Shown here: one piece after another, positions 18,181 to 27,314 of the stretch | How the letters are laid out: every line of letters starts with the position of its first letter | Numbering within the stretch: the first letter of the stretch is position 1 | Assembly: GCF_037622515.1 (NCBI RefSeq) | Contig: NZ_JBBJCN010000005.1 | Coordinates: 368,490-432,489, forward strand | Source: Paradesertivirga superstes | GTDB lineage: Bacteria; Bacteroidota; Bacteroidia; Sphingobacteriales; Sphingobacteriaceae | Direction: 5' to 3' | DNA: 64,000 bases | Program-made: the position numbers and the translations under genes | The notes under the pieces: model-generated | What the model saw: the letters and a program-made list of their open reading frames with translations, nothing else | What the model was told of the DNA's origin: nothing | Database searches by the model: none

Positions 18181-18429
18181 GTTAATGAATGTGTCTGCAT
18201 TTCCGGATCAGGATCAAAAGTGAGGATCAGCATACTTAGGTATTAATGAAACTAGTCCGAAAAATTGTAATTTCTTTCTACAAAATGAACCAGAGGTTTA
18301 TAACATTAAACCAAATTTTTACCCGGTTTTTGAGCGATTAGATGCTGGTTTTTCTACTGCTGATTCGATTCAAAGAAAACCTTCCTGTTGTCAGCTAATT
18401 GTGATTCAGACATTTTGCATCTAGTATTA
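18181..18429. other. Intergenic stretch between susD and pruA, nothing clear
   Basis: About 250 AT-rich bases between two converging genes, downstream of the susD terminator. Only short imperfect hairpins are visible (for example GGTTTA/TAAACC near 18295). No ORF, RNA gene or repeat was recognised. Confidence 0.4.
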
Positions 18430-20064
18430 TTATTCTTCCTGATGAAAGGGATATCTGTAATCTTTAGCAGGATCGAAAGTCTCCTTTATCGTTCTGGGAG
18501 AAACCCAGCGAAGTAAATTTATCATTGAGCCTGCTTTGTCATTTGTACCCGATCCACGTGCTCCGCCAAATGGCTGCTGACCCACAACGGCACCGGTACA
18601 TTTATCATTAATATAAAAGTTTCCCGCAGAGTTGCGTAAAGCGTATGTTGCTTTGGCAATTGCATAACGGTCCTGAGCAATAAATGCTCCGGTTAGTGCA
18701 TAGACGGATGTGTTATCAACAACAGACAGAATTTTTTCAAACTCTTCATCTTTATACACATGTACTGTTAGCACGGGGCCGAAGAGTTCCTCACACATCG
18801 TAACATAGTATGGATCCTTGGTTACGATTATGGTAGGGTCAATAAAGTAGCCTTTAGATTTATCATATTTACCTCCTGCAATTACTTCAAGGGACGAATC
18901 TTTATTGGCTTCATCTATTGCTTTGCTCAGTTTATCAAAAGATTGTTCGGTAATAACAGCATTTACAAAATTGCTGAAATCTTCAACCGGGCCAACTTTA
19001 ATGCTTGCCAGATCTTTCAGTATCATTTCCTTTATTTCCGGCCACAAAGATTCTGCTATATAAACCCGTGATGCTGCCGAACATTTTTGTCCCTGGTATT
19101 CGAAGGCCCCCCGGATAATTGCGGTGCTGGCAACCTGTACATTGGCAGTTCCATGAATCAGGATGAAATCTTTACCTCCTGTTTCGCCTACTATTCTGGG
19201 ATAGCTTTTATATTTATGAATATTCGTTCCGATAGTTTTCCAAATTTCCTGGAATACTTTTGTAGAGCCTGTAAAATGGATTCCGGCAAAGTCGTGATGG
19301 TTAAAAATCACTTCTCCGGCATCAGGGCCGCTAGCAAAAATTAAATTTATTACGCCATCGGGTAAACCAGCTTCCCTAAAAATTTCCATGATAACATGAG
19401 CAGAGTATATTTGTGAATCGGAAGGTTTCCATACCACAACATTTCCCATCAATGCTGCCGAGCCAGGGAGATTTGCCGCAATGGCGGTAAAGTTGAAAGG
19501 TGTAAGTGCGAATATAAAACCTTCCAACGGACGTTGTTCTACACGGTTCCAAACTCCTTTAGACGATGCCGGAGGTTGCTGGCCATAAATTTCTGCCATG
19601 TATTGCACATTAAATCGGATGAAATCTACGAGTTCGCAAACTGCATCAATCTCTGCCTGATAAACATTTTTTGATTGCCCCAGCATGGTAGCGGCATTCA
19701 ATTTATACCTGTATGGTCCTGAGGCTAATTCTGCCGCCTTTAAGAATATAGCAGCACGTTGTTCCCATGGTAAATTTTCCCAATCGGCTTTCGCCGAAAG
19801 GGCAGCTTTTATCGCTTGCTCTACATGGGTTTTGTCGCCTCCATGATAATGTGCGATGATCTCTTTATGATTATGGGGAGGCCGAATTTCTTTTTTATTA
19901 CCGGTCCTTACTTCTTTGCCACCAATATACATCGGTATATCAACCTGGGCGGAGTATGCGTGTGAGATGGCCTCTTTTAAAAGCGCTCTTTCAGGACTAC
20001 CCGGAGCATAGTTTAAAACAGGCTCGTTAATTATTGGCGGTATTTTGAAGAATCCTTTTGTCAT
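18430..20064 (-). CDS. pruA: L-glutamate gamma-semialdehyde (1-pyrroline-5-carboxylate) dehydrogenase
   Basis: 544 residues, the length of the stand-alone bacterial/eukaryotic-type enzyme rather than a PutA fusion. It is an aldehyde dehydrogenase superfamily member with FALTPFNFTAIAANLPGSAA, an FTGSTKVFQ cofactor loop, catalytic Glu in VGETGGKDF and catalytic Cys in YQGQKCSAASRVY. It oxidises glutamate semialdehyde to glutamate with NAD+, the second step of proline breakdown. It stands alone on the minus strand, divergent from lpxK. No proline dehydrogenase gene is adjacent. Confidence 0.95.
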   Translation of the reverse strand: MTKGFFKIPPIINEPVLNYAPGSPERALLKEAISHAYSAQVDIPMYIGGKEVRTGNKKEIRPPHNHKEIIAHYHGGDKTHVEQAIKAALSAKADWENLPWEQRAAIFLKAAELASGPYRYKLNAATMLGQSKNVYQAEIDAVCELVDFIRFNVQYMAEIYGQQPPASSKGVWNRVEQRPLEGFIFALTPFNFTAIAANLPGSAALMGNVVVWKPSDSQIYSAHVIMEIFREAGLPDGVINLIFASGPDAGEVIFNHHDFAGIHFTGSTKVFQEIWKTIGTNIHKYKSYPRIVGETGGKDFILIHGTANVQVASTAIIRGAFEYQGQKCSAASRVYIAESLWPEIKEMILKDLASIKVGPVEDFSNFVNAVITEQSFDKLSKAIDEANKDSSLEVIAGGKYDKSKGYFIDPTIIVTKDPYYVTMCEELFGPVLTVHVYKDEEFEKILSVVDNTSVYALTGAFIAQDRYAIAKATYALRNSAGNFYINDKCTGAVVGQQPFGGARGSGTNDKAGSMINLLRWVSPRTIKETFDPAKDYRYPFHQEE

Positions 20065-20186
20065 AATGCAATTTAATAATTACATACAATATATAGGAAC
20101 TATCCGGGCAGGTAAATTGTTGATCACAAAGTTTTTTCAGCCAAGCTGGTCCTTAATCAAAACTGTGTATTTACTATCTTTACCCC

Positions 20187-21257
20187 ATGCAATATTTGCG
20201 ACTGCTGTTGCTCCCCTTTTCTCTTGTTTATGGATGTGTCATTTGGATAAGAAACTTCTTGTATGATACAGGTGTTTTTGCCTCAAAGAAGTTTAATAAT
20301 CCGGTAATTTGTATTGGGAATCTTGTCATTGGCGGTGCAGGTAAAAGCCCTATGGCTGAATATATCATTCGGGTATTGAAAGAGAAGCATAAAATAGCGG
20401 TATTAAGTCGTGGATATAAGCGCGAAACCCGGGGCTTTAGAATAGTTGACGTTGAAGATACTGTTTCTGAGGTAGGCGATGAGCCTTTACAGTTTAAACG
20501 AAAATTTAAAGATATTACAGTTGCAGTTGCAGAAAAACGAGTTGAAGGAATTCAATTTCTCAAAGAAAATCATGAGGTGATTATTCTTGATGATGCTTTT
20601 CAACACCGGGCGGTAACACCTGGCTTAACTGTTCTCCTTTTTGATTATACCAAAGTAAATGATTTCTTGATTATGCTTCCCGCAGGAAATCTTCGTGAGC
20701 CATTCGCGAACAGAAAAAGGGCGGATATCATGGTGATTTCTAAATGTCCGGATGATTTATCAATTTTAGAAAAAGAGAGAATAAAAAACCGAATTAAACC
20801 TTTTAAGCATCAAAACCTTTTTTTCTCCTCGCTCGATTATGGTAATTTGATTTCATTAGCTTCAGCTGATGAAAAGCCATTGTCGGTAATTACATCTCAG
20901 ACATCTGTGTTTTTGTTAACTGGTATCGCTAACCCGGATCCCCTGTTAAAAAAGGTTAAATCGTTAACTGAACACGTCATTCATTACGATTACCCCGACC
21001 ATCACACTTTCAGCTCCAAAAATATTATTAAACTTGCAGAAGAGTTTAATAGCAGTGCTTTCTCTGAGAAATTGATATTAACAACAGAGAAGGACGCACA
21101 ACGATTACAGCTTCCGGAACTACTCGCACTTTTAAAAAATTTACCGGTTTATTATCTGCCGGTTACAGCCAGGTTTCATCAGCCGGATGATGAACGTTTT
21201 AACAACTTAATAGAACTCTATGTTACAAGAGATATACAACACAACAGCGTACATTAA
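20187..21257 (+). CDS. lpxK: Tetraacyldisaccharide 4'-kinase (lipid A)
   Basis: 356 residues. An N-terminal membrane-anchoring helix (YLRLLLLPFSLVYGCVIWIR) is followed by a variant P-loop, GNLVIGGAGKSPMAEYI, and the LxxDDAFQHRAV segment typical of LpxK. It phosphorylates the 4' position of the lipid A precursor at the inner membrane, so the organism makes Gram-negative lipid A. Its last 38 bases overlap the start of the purine nucleoside phosphorylase gene, which suggests an operon. Confidence 0.94.
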   Translation: MQYLRLLLLPFSLVYGCVIWIRNFLYDTGVFASKKFNNPVICIGNLVIGGAGKSPMAEYIIRVLKEKHKIAVLSRGYKRETRGFRIVDVEDTVSEVGDEPLQFKRKFKDITVAVAEKRVEGIQFLKENHEVIILDDAFQHRAVTPGLTVLLFDYTKVNDFLIMLPAGNLREPFANRKRADIMVISKCPDDLSILEKERIKNRIKPFKHQNLFFSSLDYGNLISLASADEKPLSVITSQTSVFLLTGIANPDPLLKKVKSLTEHVIHYDYPDHHTFSSKNIIKLAEEFNSSAFSEKLILTTEKDAQRLQLPELLALLKNLPVYYLPVTARFHQPDDERFNNLIELYVTRDIQHNSVH

Positions 21258-22035
21258 AAATAAGATTGGTGATTTTACTCCTGAGATCGGAATCATTCTG
21301 GGCACGGGATTAGGGGCTTTAGTCAACGAAATAGAGATCCAGCATAAGCTGATGTATTCTAATATTCCAAACTTCCCTATATCAACTCTGGAGTTTCATT
21401 CGGGCAGATTGATCTTTGGAATGCTGGAAGGTAAAAAAGTTGTCGCCATGCAAGGACGCCTTCACTATTACGAAGGCTATGATATGAGGCAGATAACTTT
21501 CCCTGTGAGAGTGATGAAAATGCTGGGGATCAATAAAATCTTTGTGTCCAATGCCAGTGGGTCCTTAAATCCCGATTACAAAACCGGTGACCTGATGATT
21601 ATTGAAGATCATATTAACCTTCATCACGATAACCCGTTAAGAGGCAGAAACTTTGAAGAACTTGGTCCCAGATTTCCGGACATGAGCCAGCCTTATAACA
21701 GGGAATTGGTTAAAAGGGGGATGGAAATAGCATTCAAAAATACGATCAGATGTCATAAAGGTGTTTACGTTTCTGTTCCAGGCCCGAATCTTGAAACAAA
21801 AGCAGAGTATCGTTACTTAAGGATTATTGGTGGTGATGCTGTAGGAATGAGCACCGTTCCGGAAGTTATTGTAGCCAATCATATGGGATTGCCTGTTTTT
21901 GCAATATCTGTATTAACAGATGAAGGTTTTCTGGATGTGCTGGAGCCCGTTTCCGTAGAGGATATAATTAAAGTGGCTGAAACTGCTGAACCTAAAATGA
22001 CGATAATACTTAAAGAGTTGATCGCCTCACTATAA
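21220..22035 (+). CDS. Purine-nucleoside phosphorylase
   Basis: 271 residues, the trimeric PNP type. It shows EIGIILGTGLGALVNEIE, FHSGRLIFGMLEGKKVV, MQGRLHYYEGYDM (phosphate and ribose site), YVSVPGPNLETKAEYR and VIVANHMGLPVFAISVLTD. It cleaves inosine and guanosine with phosphate for purine salvage. The start at 21220 gives the usual family N-terminus (MLQEIYNTTAYIKNKIGDF), so the 38-base overlap with lpxK is probably real. Confidence 0.94.
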   Translation: MLQEIYNTTAYIKNKIGDFTPEIGIILGTGLGALVNEIEIQHKLMYSNIPNFPISTLEFHSGRLIFGMLEGKKVVAMQGRLHYYEGYDMRQITFPVRVMKMLGINKIFVSNASGSLNPDYKTGDLMIIEDHINLHHDNPLRGRNFEELGPRFPDMSQPYNRELVKRGMEIAFKNTIRCHKGVYVSVPGPNLETKAEYRYLRIIGGDAVGMSTVPEVIVANHMGLPVFAISVLTDEGFLDVLEPVSVEDIIKVAETAEPKMTIILKELIASL

Positions 22036-22038
22036 TCA

Positions 22039-24060
22039 ATGAAGAATAGTTTTTTTGCTGTAATTTCATTACTTTTAATTTTGAACCTGTCGGATTCGAT
22101 AGCTCAAATCAGAAATCCACAGCCCGGACGGGAGGGCACTAGCCGAAATCCTGATCCGAACGCGGAACTGGACTCCTTGCGTAAAATCGAAGATGAGGCC
22201 AGGGATACCTTGATTATAACCTCCAGGTTTATCCGATATACAACTTTGGGCTTGCTGCAGGACAGTACCCAGACCTTAGCCATTGATACAACATTTCGGA
22301 ATTTCCATAATTATAACCCTTTAAATCAGCCTCAGAAACCAACGGTAAATCTTGGAAATCTGGGTATAGCATACAGAGAGTTACTGTTTACTCCTTCTTC
22401 CTCAATTGGTTTTGACCCCGGGTTTCATTCATTAGATGTCTATCGGTTAACCCAGGATTCACTAAAATATTACCGGGCCCGCTCGCCCTTCACCTCTTTA
22501 AGTTATATAAACGGAAATCTTAAAGAGCAATTTTTTAAAGTAACTCATTCACAAAATATAAAGCCCAACTGGAATATCGGGGCTAATTATTTCCGCATTG
22601 CATCAGAAGGATTTTACCGCAGCCAGAAAGGAGATCATTTAAACGCAGCCGCATTTACATGGTATGAATCACCAAATAAAAGATATAACCTGCTTGCTAA
22701 CGGGGTTTTTAATACGCTCAGGGCGGCTGAAAATGGCTCTATCGTTAACGACTCTATATTCACATCCGAAAAGCCAAAAATAACCGGAACTGAAGCTGTT
22801 CGCTTAGGCAACAGTGTTCAGCGGTTTAGCCGGACTAGTTCGCCGTATCAGGAATGGAAGCAAAAGGAGTATTTTATCAAGCAGTTTTATTATGTCGGGC
22901 GCTTAGATAGCCTGGCTGCGAATTCTAATATTTTACCAACCCAGCGCTTTTCGCATGCCCTGACTTACTCGAACGATATATATAAATTTCATAAAAATGA
23001 ATTACAGAATCCGTTAAATCCTGTCTTTCCGAATATTCCAAATGATACACTTGAATTAACTAAAGATTCTACTCATGTTAAAAATCTCAGAAATGAGTTT
23101 ATGTATAGTTTTTACTTAAGGGGCCGTTCTTTAAGTTTTATAAAAAATGAGTTAAAACTTGACGTCGGGCTTCAACACGATTGGTATTGGTATGATCAGA
23201 TGGATTATTCCACCAAATTTCAGAACGTTACCCTCAAAGCCAATGCAGGGTACCAGTTTAGCGACAGAGTTTCTATAACAGGAGATCTTCAGCAGATTGC
23301 CCAGGGAAGGCACGCGGGTGATTATTTATATAAGGCAGAAACTCAGATTTTATTAAGCCGTTCTGTTGGAAGAATTGTATTGGGGGCATTCCTTCAGAAT
23401 AAATCTCCTCAGCAAATTTTTGAACGTACAAATTATACTTATCATAAATGGGTTGAGAACTTTGAACGCACAAAAACCAATAATTTATCGTTTGCTTACA
23501 TCAATCCCAAATTTGCCTTCAAAGCAAGAGCAGATTATTACCGGATTGCAAATCATTTATATTTTGAAGCAGCCGCAGATTCATTTCAAATTAACCCGGT
23601 TCAATTTGATAAAAGCATTAATTTGTTAAAACTGACAGTAAGCAAGTATACTCGTTTTGGAAAATTCAACCTGGAAAATTTTCTGGTGTATCAGAAAACA
23701 GATTTCACAAGTATTTTGCGTACCCCAGAGATATACACTTACAACAGCTTTTATTTTGCAGCCCGGATTTTTAAATCTATTCATACAAATCTAGGGTTCG
23801 ACGCACGGTGGAACAGTCCGTTTCCTGCACCATCTTATGCTATCAATGTTAGCCAGTTTTATAATGGCGAACCCGTTGAATTCTCATCTTCTCCGATATT
23901 AGACGTTTGGGCGAAATTTGCATTGAAGCGGGCAAATATTTTTGTGAGGTACGATTATGCCAATCAGGGCCTGTTTTCGAAAGGTTATTATACTGTAAAC
24001 CGCTATCCGATGCCCGATGCATTATTGAAGTTTGGAGTAACCTGGAATTTTTATGATTAA
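22039..24060 (+). CDS. Putative porin / outer-membrane beta-barrel protein
   Basis: 673 residues, starting 3 bases after the PNP stop. A signal peptide (MKNSFFAVISLLLILNLSDSIAQ) is followed by a proline/arginine-rich linker and a long series of alternating aromatic beta strands ending in LLKFGVTWNFYD, a C-terminal barrel strand. It matches the Bacteroidota 'putative porin' family found after PNP in several relatives. Channel activity and substrate are not known. Co-location with a purine phosphorylase could hint at nucleoside uptake, but that is speculation. Confidence 0.75.
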   Translation: MKNSFFAVISLLLILNLSDSIAQIRNPQPGREGTSRNPDPNAELDSLRKIEDEARDTLIITSRFIRYTTLGLLQDSTQTLAIDTTFRNFHNYNPLNQPQKPTVNLGNLGIAYRELLFTPSSSIGFDPGFHSLDVYRLTQDSLKYYRARSPFTSLSYINGNLKEQFFKVTHSQNIKPNWNIGANYFRIASEGFYRSQKGDHLNAAAFTWYESPNKRYNLLANGVFNTLRAAENGSIVNDSIFTSEKPKITGTEAVRLGNSVQRFSRTSSPYQEWKQKEYFIKQFYYVGRLDSLAANSNILPTQRFSHALTYSNDIYKFHKNELQNPLNPVFPNIPNDTLELTKDSTHVKNLRNEFMYSFYLRGRSLSFIKNELKLDVGLQHDWYWYDQMDYSTKFQNVTLKANAGYQFSDRVSITGDLQQIAQGRHAGDYLYKAETQILLSRSVGRIVLGAFLQNKSPQQIFERTNYTYHKWVENFERTKTNNLSFAYINPKFAFKARADYYRIANHLYFEAAADSFQINPVQFDKSINLLKLTVSKYTRFGKFNLENFLVYQKTDFTSILRTPEIYTYNSFYFAARIFKSIHTNLGFDARWNSPFPAPSYAINVSQFYNGEPVEFSSSPILDVWAKFALKRANIFVRYDYANQGLFSKGYYTVNRYPMPDALLKFGVTWNFYD

Positions 24061-24164
24061 GCCTTCATCAGTGTTTTGTGAAATATACCGAGCTTGGTTG
24101 CCATTAGCCAGATTGCTTTTTAACATGGTTTTTTGATTTTTGATTTTTGACTTTTCAATCAACC
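24061..24164. other. Convergent gap with TTTTTGATTTTTGA direct repeats
   Basis: Between the porin and the next minus-strand gene. Bases about 24128-24156 carry tandem near-copies of TTTTTGA (GGTTTTTTGATTTTTGATTTTTGACTTTTC). The T-richness could help end transcription from the plus strand. No stable hairpin is evident. Confidence 0.35.
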
Positions 24165-25421
24165 CTAAGTCTTCTGCTTTTTCTTTTTTGCTGCCGGGAA
24201 CAATACATTATTTAAAATCAGCCTGTATCCGGGCGAGTTCGGATGTAGATTTAAGTCGGTAGGAGGGTCTCCTACGGCATGCTGATAATCTTCAGGGTCA
24301 TGACCGCCATAAAAAGTAAACTGGCCTTTCCCTAAGTCACCATGAATGTAGCGTGCTTCATTCGCCGACTTCATTTCGCCCATCACTAGTACATCAGGCT
24401 TTATCTGGTCTTTTCGAAAGGCGGTGGTTTGTCCCATAAAACCTTTTATAACCTTATCGTGATTTTGAGTTAGCATGGTTGGAACAACATCCCATTTTGC
24501 CGAAAAGTCAAATAAAGTAAAGTAGTCGTTGCTGCGTTCAAGCACCCGGGATTGAGTGACGTCGATTGATGAAAATTCGTAATTGTAAGGATTTAAATCG
24601 AGCTTGAAATTTTGAAAGGCAAAGGTCTGGTTAAAATCCAGCTTTGCCTGGGCTTTAGGGTCGGCGCCATCGCCATCGAACATACTTTCGCAAATATCCA
24701 CGCCATCAGCCGCCAGGGCGATGTCAAAGCTGTCAGTGCCCGAGCACATAGCAAACAGGAAGCCGCCACCTGCACAAAAGCCTTTAATTGTTTTAGCAAC
24801 AGCCAGTTTCATTTCAGAAACTTTCTTGAAGCCAAGCTTGTTAGCCATAGCTTCCTGTTGCTTTACGTCTGCAATGTACCAGCTATGAGATTTATAGGTC
24901 GACCAAAAACGGCCATACTGGCCGGTAAAGTCTTCATGGTGCATATGAAGCCAATCATACTTTGGAAGATTTCCTTTTAAAACTTCTTCATCATAAATAA
25001 TATCATAGGGTATTTCTGCATAGGTTAGAACCAGAGTAACCGCGTCATCCCATGGTAATTTGCTTTTTGGAGAATACACGGCAATTTTAGGAGCTTTCTC
25101 AAGCTTAACCATGTCCATATTAACCGATGGGTCAGAAATTTCATTATAGATTGCCGTAACTTTTGAGTCGGGGACAACCTCGTAAGATACGCCACGGATT
25201 TTGCACTCATTTTCTAACGACTGTGCATATTTTATCAGAAAACTTCCACCCCTGTAATTTAATAGCCATTCTGCTTCCAGGCCGTTCTTTAATGTCCAGT
25301 AAGCGATGCCATAAGCTTTTAAATGGTTCCTCTGGTCTTCATCCATCGGAATGATGATGGAAGCAGCTCTGGCACTAAGTGAGATCACTAAACACAGAAA
25401 GGTAAATTGCCATTTAAACAT
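24165..25421 (-). CDS. Secreted protein of the Bacteroidota 'asparagine synthetase B'-named family
   Basis: 418 residues with a signal peptide (MFKWQFTFLCLVISLSARAA), so probably periplasmic. Conserved segments include SIIIPMDEDQRNHLKAYGIA, EWLLNYRGGSF, PWDDAVTLVLTYAEIP, WLHMHHEDFTGQYG and GFCAGGGFLFAMCSGTDSFD. The last resembles the Cys elbow of a glutamine-amidotransferase-like (class I) fold. Databases often label this family asparagine synthetase B, but no N-terminal Ntn amidotransferase or ATP-pyrophosphatase domain is visible and it is exported, so that function is doubtful. The true activity is unknown. Confidence 0.65.
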   Translation of the reverse strand: MFKWQFTFLCLVISLSARAASIIIPMDEDQRNHLKAYGIAYWTLKNGLEAEWLLNYRGGSFLIKYAQSLENECKIRGVSYEVVPDSKVTAIYNEISDPSVNMDMVKLEKAPKIAVYSPKSKLPWDDAVTLVLTYAEIPYDIIYDEEVLKGNLPKYDWLHMHHEDFTGQYGRFWSTYKSHSWYIADVKQQEAMANKLGFKKVSEMKLAVAKTIKGFCAGGGFLFAMCSGTDSFDIALAADGVDICESMFDGDGADPKAQAKLDFNQTFAFQNFKLDLNPYNYEFSSIDVTQSRVLERSNDYFTLFDFSAKWDVVPTMLTQNHDKVIKGFMGQTTAFRKDQIKPDVLVMGEMKSANEARYIHGDLGKGQFTFYGGHDPEDYQHAVGDPPTDLNLHPNSPGYRLILNNVLFPAAKKKKQKT

Positions 25422-25515
25422 GAATGCAATAACGTAATTTATTAGCTTAAAGGTATAAATTAAGCGGTGAATAATCGATTTTTAAAAAGTGATTACCCAA
25501 TGCCGCTGAAATAAT

Positions 25516-25523
25516 TACCTTTG
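25516..25523 (+). promoter_or_regulatory. -7 element TACCTTTG for the cyclophilin gene
   Basis: Exact match to the Bacteroidota housekeeping -7 consensus TAnnTTTG, 23 bases before the ATG at 25547. No clear -33 TTTG was seen at the usual distance. Confidence 0.45.
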
Positions 25524-25546
25524 CCCACTCGTTATTTTTGAAACTT

Positions 25547-25984
25547 ATGAGCAAAGCAATAATTAAAACAGAAAAAGGTGACATGACCGTACAGTTCTAC
25601 GATAAAGATGCGCCTAATACCGTAGCTAATTTTTTGGGGTTAGCTAAGTCCGGTTTTTATAATGGCGTAACTTTTCACCGAGTTATTCCTGATTTTGTAA
25701 TTCAGGGCGGCGATCCCACAGGCACAGGAGCGGGTGGCTCTGGTACCAGAATCAAATGCGAATTAACAGGTGAGAATCAATATCACGACAGAGGTGTATT
25801 GTCTATGGCTCATGCCGGACGGGATACAGGAAGTTCTCAATTCTTTATTTGCCATAGCCGCAACAATACCGCGCATTTGGATAGAAACCATACTTGCTTT
25901 GGTAAAGTAATTGAAAATGTAGAAGTTGTTGATGCGATTAAAGCAGGCGACAAAATTTTAAGCATTGATATAATTGAAGAATAG
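25547..25984 (+). CDS. Peptidyl-prolyl cis-trans isomerase, cyclophilin type
   Basis: 145 residues from ATG 25547; a TTG three codons upstream (25538) is less likely. It is a single cyclophilin domain with FHRVIPDFVIQGGDPTGTGAGG, GVLSMAHAGRDTGSSQFFI and HLDRNHTCFGKVIENVEVV, including the catalytic Arg in FHRVI. It has no signal peptide and is presumably cytoplasmic. It speeds proline isomerisation during protein folding. A strong hairpin follows the stop. Confidence 0.94.
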   Translation: MSKAIIKTEKGDMTVQFYDKDAPNTVANFLGLAKSGFYNGVTFHRVIPDFVIQGGDPTGTGAGGSGTRIKCELTGENQYHDRGVLSMAHAGRDTGSSQFFICHSRNNTAHLDRNHTCFGKVIENVEVVDAIKAGDKILSIDIIEE

Positions 25985-25993
25985 TAAATTGGA

Positions 25994-26053
25994 TGTGAGA
26001 CCTGAGAAATAAGATTTGAGAACTTGATGTCAAATCTTATTTCTTTACTCACA
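25994..26053 (+). repeat. Strong simple-word hairpin after the cyclophilin gene
   Basis: AAATAAGATTTGA pairs with TCAAATCTTATTT (13 bp, spanning about 26007-26045), and flanking GTGAG/CTCAC extend the stem. There is no proper T-run until ATTTATTTTTTG. It may act as terminator or transcript protector. It uses the same GATTTGAGA/TCTCAAATC words as other spacers here, and CTAAATCTCAAATCTCATATCTCAC follows at 26098-26121. Confidence 0.6.
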
Positions 26054-26126
26054 TTTATTTTTTGATAATGATTTAGTTATGCGATTAGTTCGCATGTCTA
26101 AATCTCAAATCTCATATCTCACAAAA

Positions 26127-26645
26127 ATGAATTTAAAAGGATTAGTAGCAGTTTCAGGTAAACCGGGTTTGTATAAAATTATAGGTCAAAATAAATCTGG
26201 ATTTGTACTTGAAAGTTTGGATGAACAGAAATTAAAGCTGATAGTGAATTTAACTACAGCAAAATTAGCGTCCTTGGAAGATATTACAATTTTTGGCGAA
26301 GATGAAGATCTGAAACTGATTGATATTTTTGAAAACATGAAGGGCTCTTCATCCATCCCTGATCCAAAATCTGATGGCGTAACTTTGCGCAAGTATTTTA
26401 GAGAAGTAGCCTCTCAGCATGATGAGGACCGTGTTTATGCTTCTGATATGAAGAAAATCATTACATGGTTCAATCTGATAAAAGATCTTCCGCTGTTTAC
26501 TGAGACCGCAGGAACGCCTTCAGAAGAACCTGTATCTGTTGAAAAAAACGTTGCGGCGGTTGAAGAAGAAGTGTCTGCTAAAGTCGAAGAAGTAAAGCCT
26601 GCAAAAAAAGCCACGGCAAAAAAACCTAAGAAAGCTGCCGAATAG
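26127..26645 (+). CDS. DUF5606 domain protein with Lys/Ala-rich tail
   Basis: 172 residues from ATG 26127 (MNLKGLVAVSGKPGLYKII). The in-frame extension to 26079 runs through repeat words and is rejected. The N-terminal DUF5606 domain (residues 1 to about 50) is followed by a second conserved region (DGVTLRKYFREVASQHDEDRVYASDMKKIITWFNLI, in part) and a low-complexity C-terminus with KPAKKATAKKPKKAAE. The family is confined to Bacteroidota and has no known function. The basic tail could bind nucleic acid, as in histone-like tails, but this is only a compositional impression. Confidence 0.75.
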   Translation: MNLKGLVAVSGKPGLYKIIGQNKSGFVLESLDEQKLKLIVNLTTAKLASLEDITIFGEDEDLKLIDIFENMKGSSSIPDPKSDGVTLRKYFREVASQHDEDRVYASDMKKIITWFNLIKDLPLFTETAGTPSEEPVSVEKNVAAVEEEVSAKVEEVKPAKKATAKKPKKAAE

Positions 26646-26658
26646 CCAGCTTCTTAGG

Positions 26659-26787
26659 TTAAAAAAAGTACATAATAGCTGTTACGATTAATAAAGCCAG
26701 CAGAAACATTAACCAAAACTGCTTTTGTTCTTTCGATGGATTTATTCCTTTGAATCTATATCTTCTTTTATAATCCGATGGTAGCAT
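26659..26787 (-). CDS. Small hypothetical membrane protein (42 aa)
   Basis: The likely start is the ATG at 26787 (MLPSDYKRRYRFKGINPSKE), giving a basic N-terminus and a single C-terminal membrane helix (FWLMFLLALLIVTAIMYFF). A longer reading to 26871 would overlap rlmH heavily. It lies 22 bases downstream of rlmH on the same strand, so it may be co-transcribed. It looks like a real small gene (a clean basic-plus-hydrophobic design), but the function is unknown. Confidence 0.5.
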   Translation of the reverse strand: MLPSDYKRRYRFKGINPSKEQKQFWLMFLLALLIVTAIMYFF

Positions 26788-26809
26788 AATATTTGTGTCT
26801 ATAATGTGA

Positions 26810-27283
26810 TTATTCGTGGTGGTAAGGCTCCCCTTTAAGAATGCTGAATGCCCTGTAAACCTGTTCAACAAAAAAAAGTCGAACCATCTGATGTGAAAAA
26901 GTCATTTTTGAAAGAGACAGCTTTTCGTTGGCTGTTGTTAGCAAACTGTTATCAAATCCGTACGGTCCTCCTACAATAAAAACCAGGTTTTGCACGCTCG
27001 AGAGCATTTTTTTGCTTATAAATCCCGAAAATTGGACAGAGCTAAATTCTTGTCCTTTTTCATCCAGCAAAACAATATAATCGGTGTTGCTTAAGTTTTT
27101 TGATATAAGTTCTGCTTCTTTTAGTTTTTGCTGATCCTCCGAGAGGTTTTTCGTGTTTTTTAACTCAGGTATTTCAACTATTTCAAATTTGACATAGTGT
27201 TTTAATCGTTTCAAGTATTTCTCTATTCCTTCTTTTAAATAGCTATCTTCTGTTTTTCCTAATACCAGAAAAGTTATCTTCAT
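26810..27283 (-). CDS. rlmH: 23S rRNA (pseudouridine1915-N3)-methyltransferase
   Basis: 157 residues, the standard SPOUT-fold RlmH length. It shows the MKITFLVLGKTEDSYLKEGIEKY N-terminus (in part), VLLDEKGQEFSS, the knot motif VFIVGGPYGFD, and LSLSKMTFSHQMVRLFFVEQ at the C-terminus. It methylates a pseudouridine in helix 69 of 23S rRNA. A TACCTTTG promoter element lies just upstream on the minus strand. Confidence 0.95.
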   Translation of the reverse strand: MKITFLVLGKTEDSYLKEGIEKYLKRLKHYVKFEIVEIPELKNTKNLSEDQQKLKEAELISKNLSNTDYIVLLDEKGQEFSSVQFSGFISKKMLSSVQNLVFIVGGPYGFDNSLLTTANEKLSLSKMTFSHQMVRLFFVEQVYRAFSILKGEPYHHE

Positions 27284-27302
27284 GCTAAATTTTTAATCTT
27301 AA

Positions 27303-27310
27303 CAAAGGTA
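27303..27310 (-). promoter_or_regulatory. -7 element TACCTTTG for rlmH
   Basis: On the minus strand the sequence reads TACCTTTG, an exact TAnnTTTG match about 20 bases before the rlmH ATG. It sits back to back with the msrB element at 27315. Confidence 0.5.
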
Positions 27311-27314
27311 CCGC

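Noticed and set aside
21220..21257. Frameshift at the lpxK-PNP overlap
   Set aside because: Both proteins have full-length, family-typical ends, so the 38-base overlap looks natural.
24612..24980. Plus-strand ORF of 122 codons
   Set aside because: Antisense to the secreted 'asparagine synthetase B'-named gene; no start context or domain.
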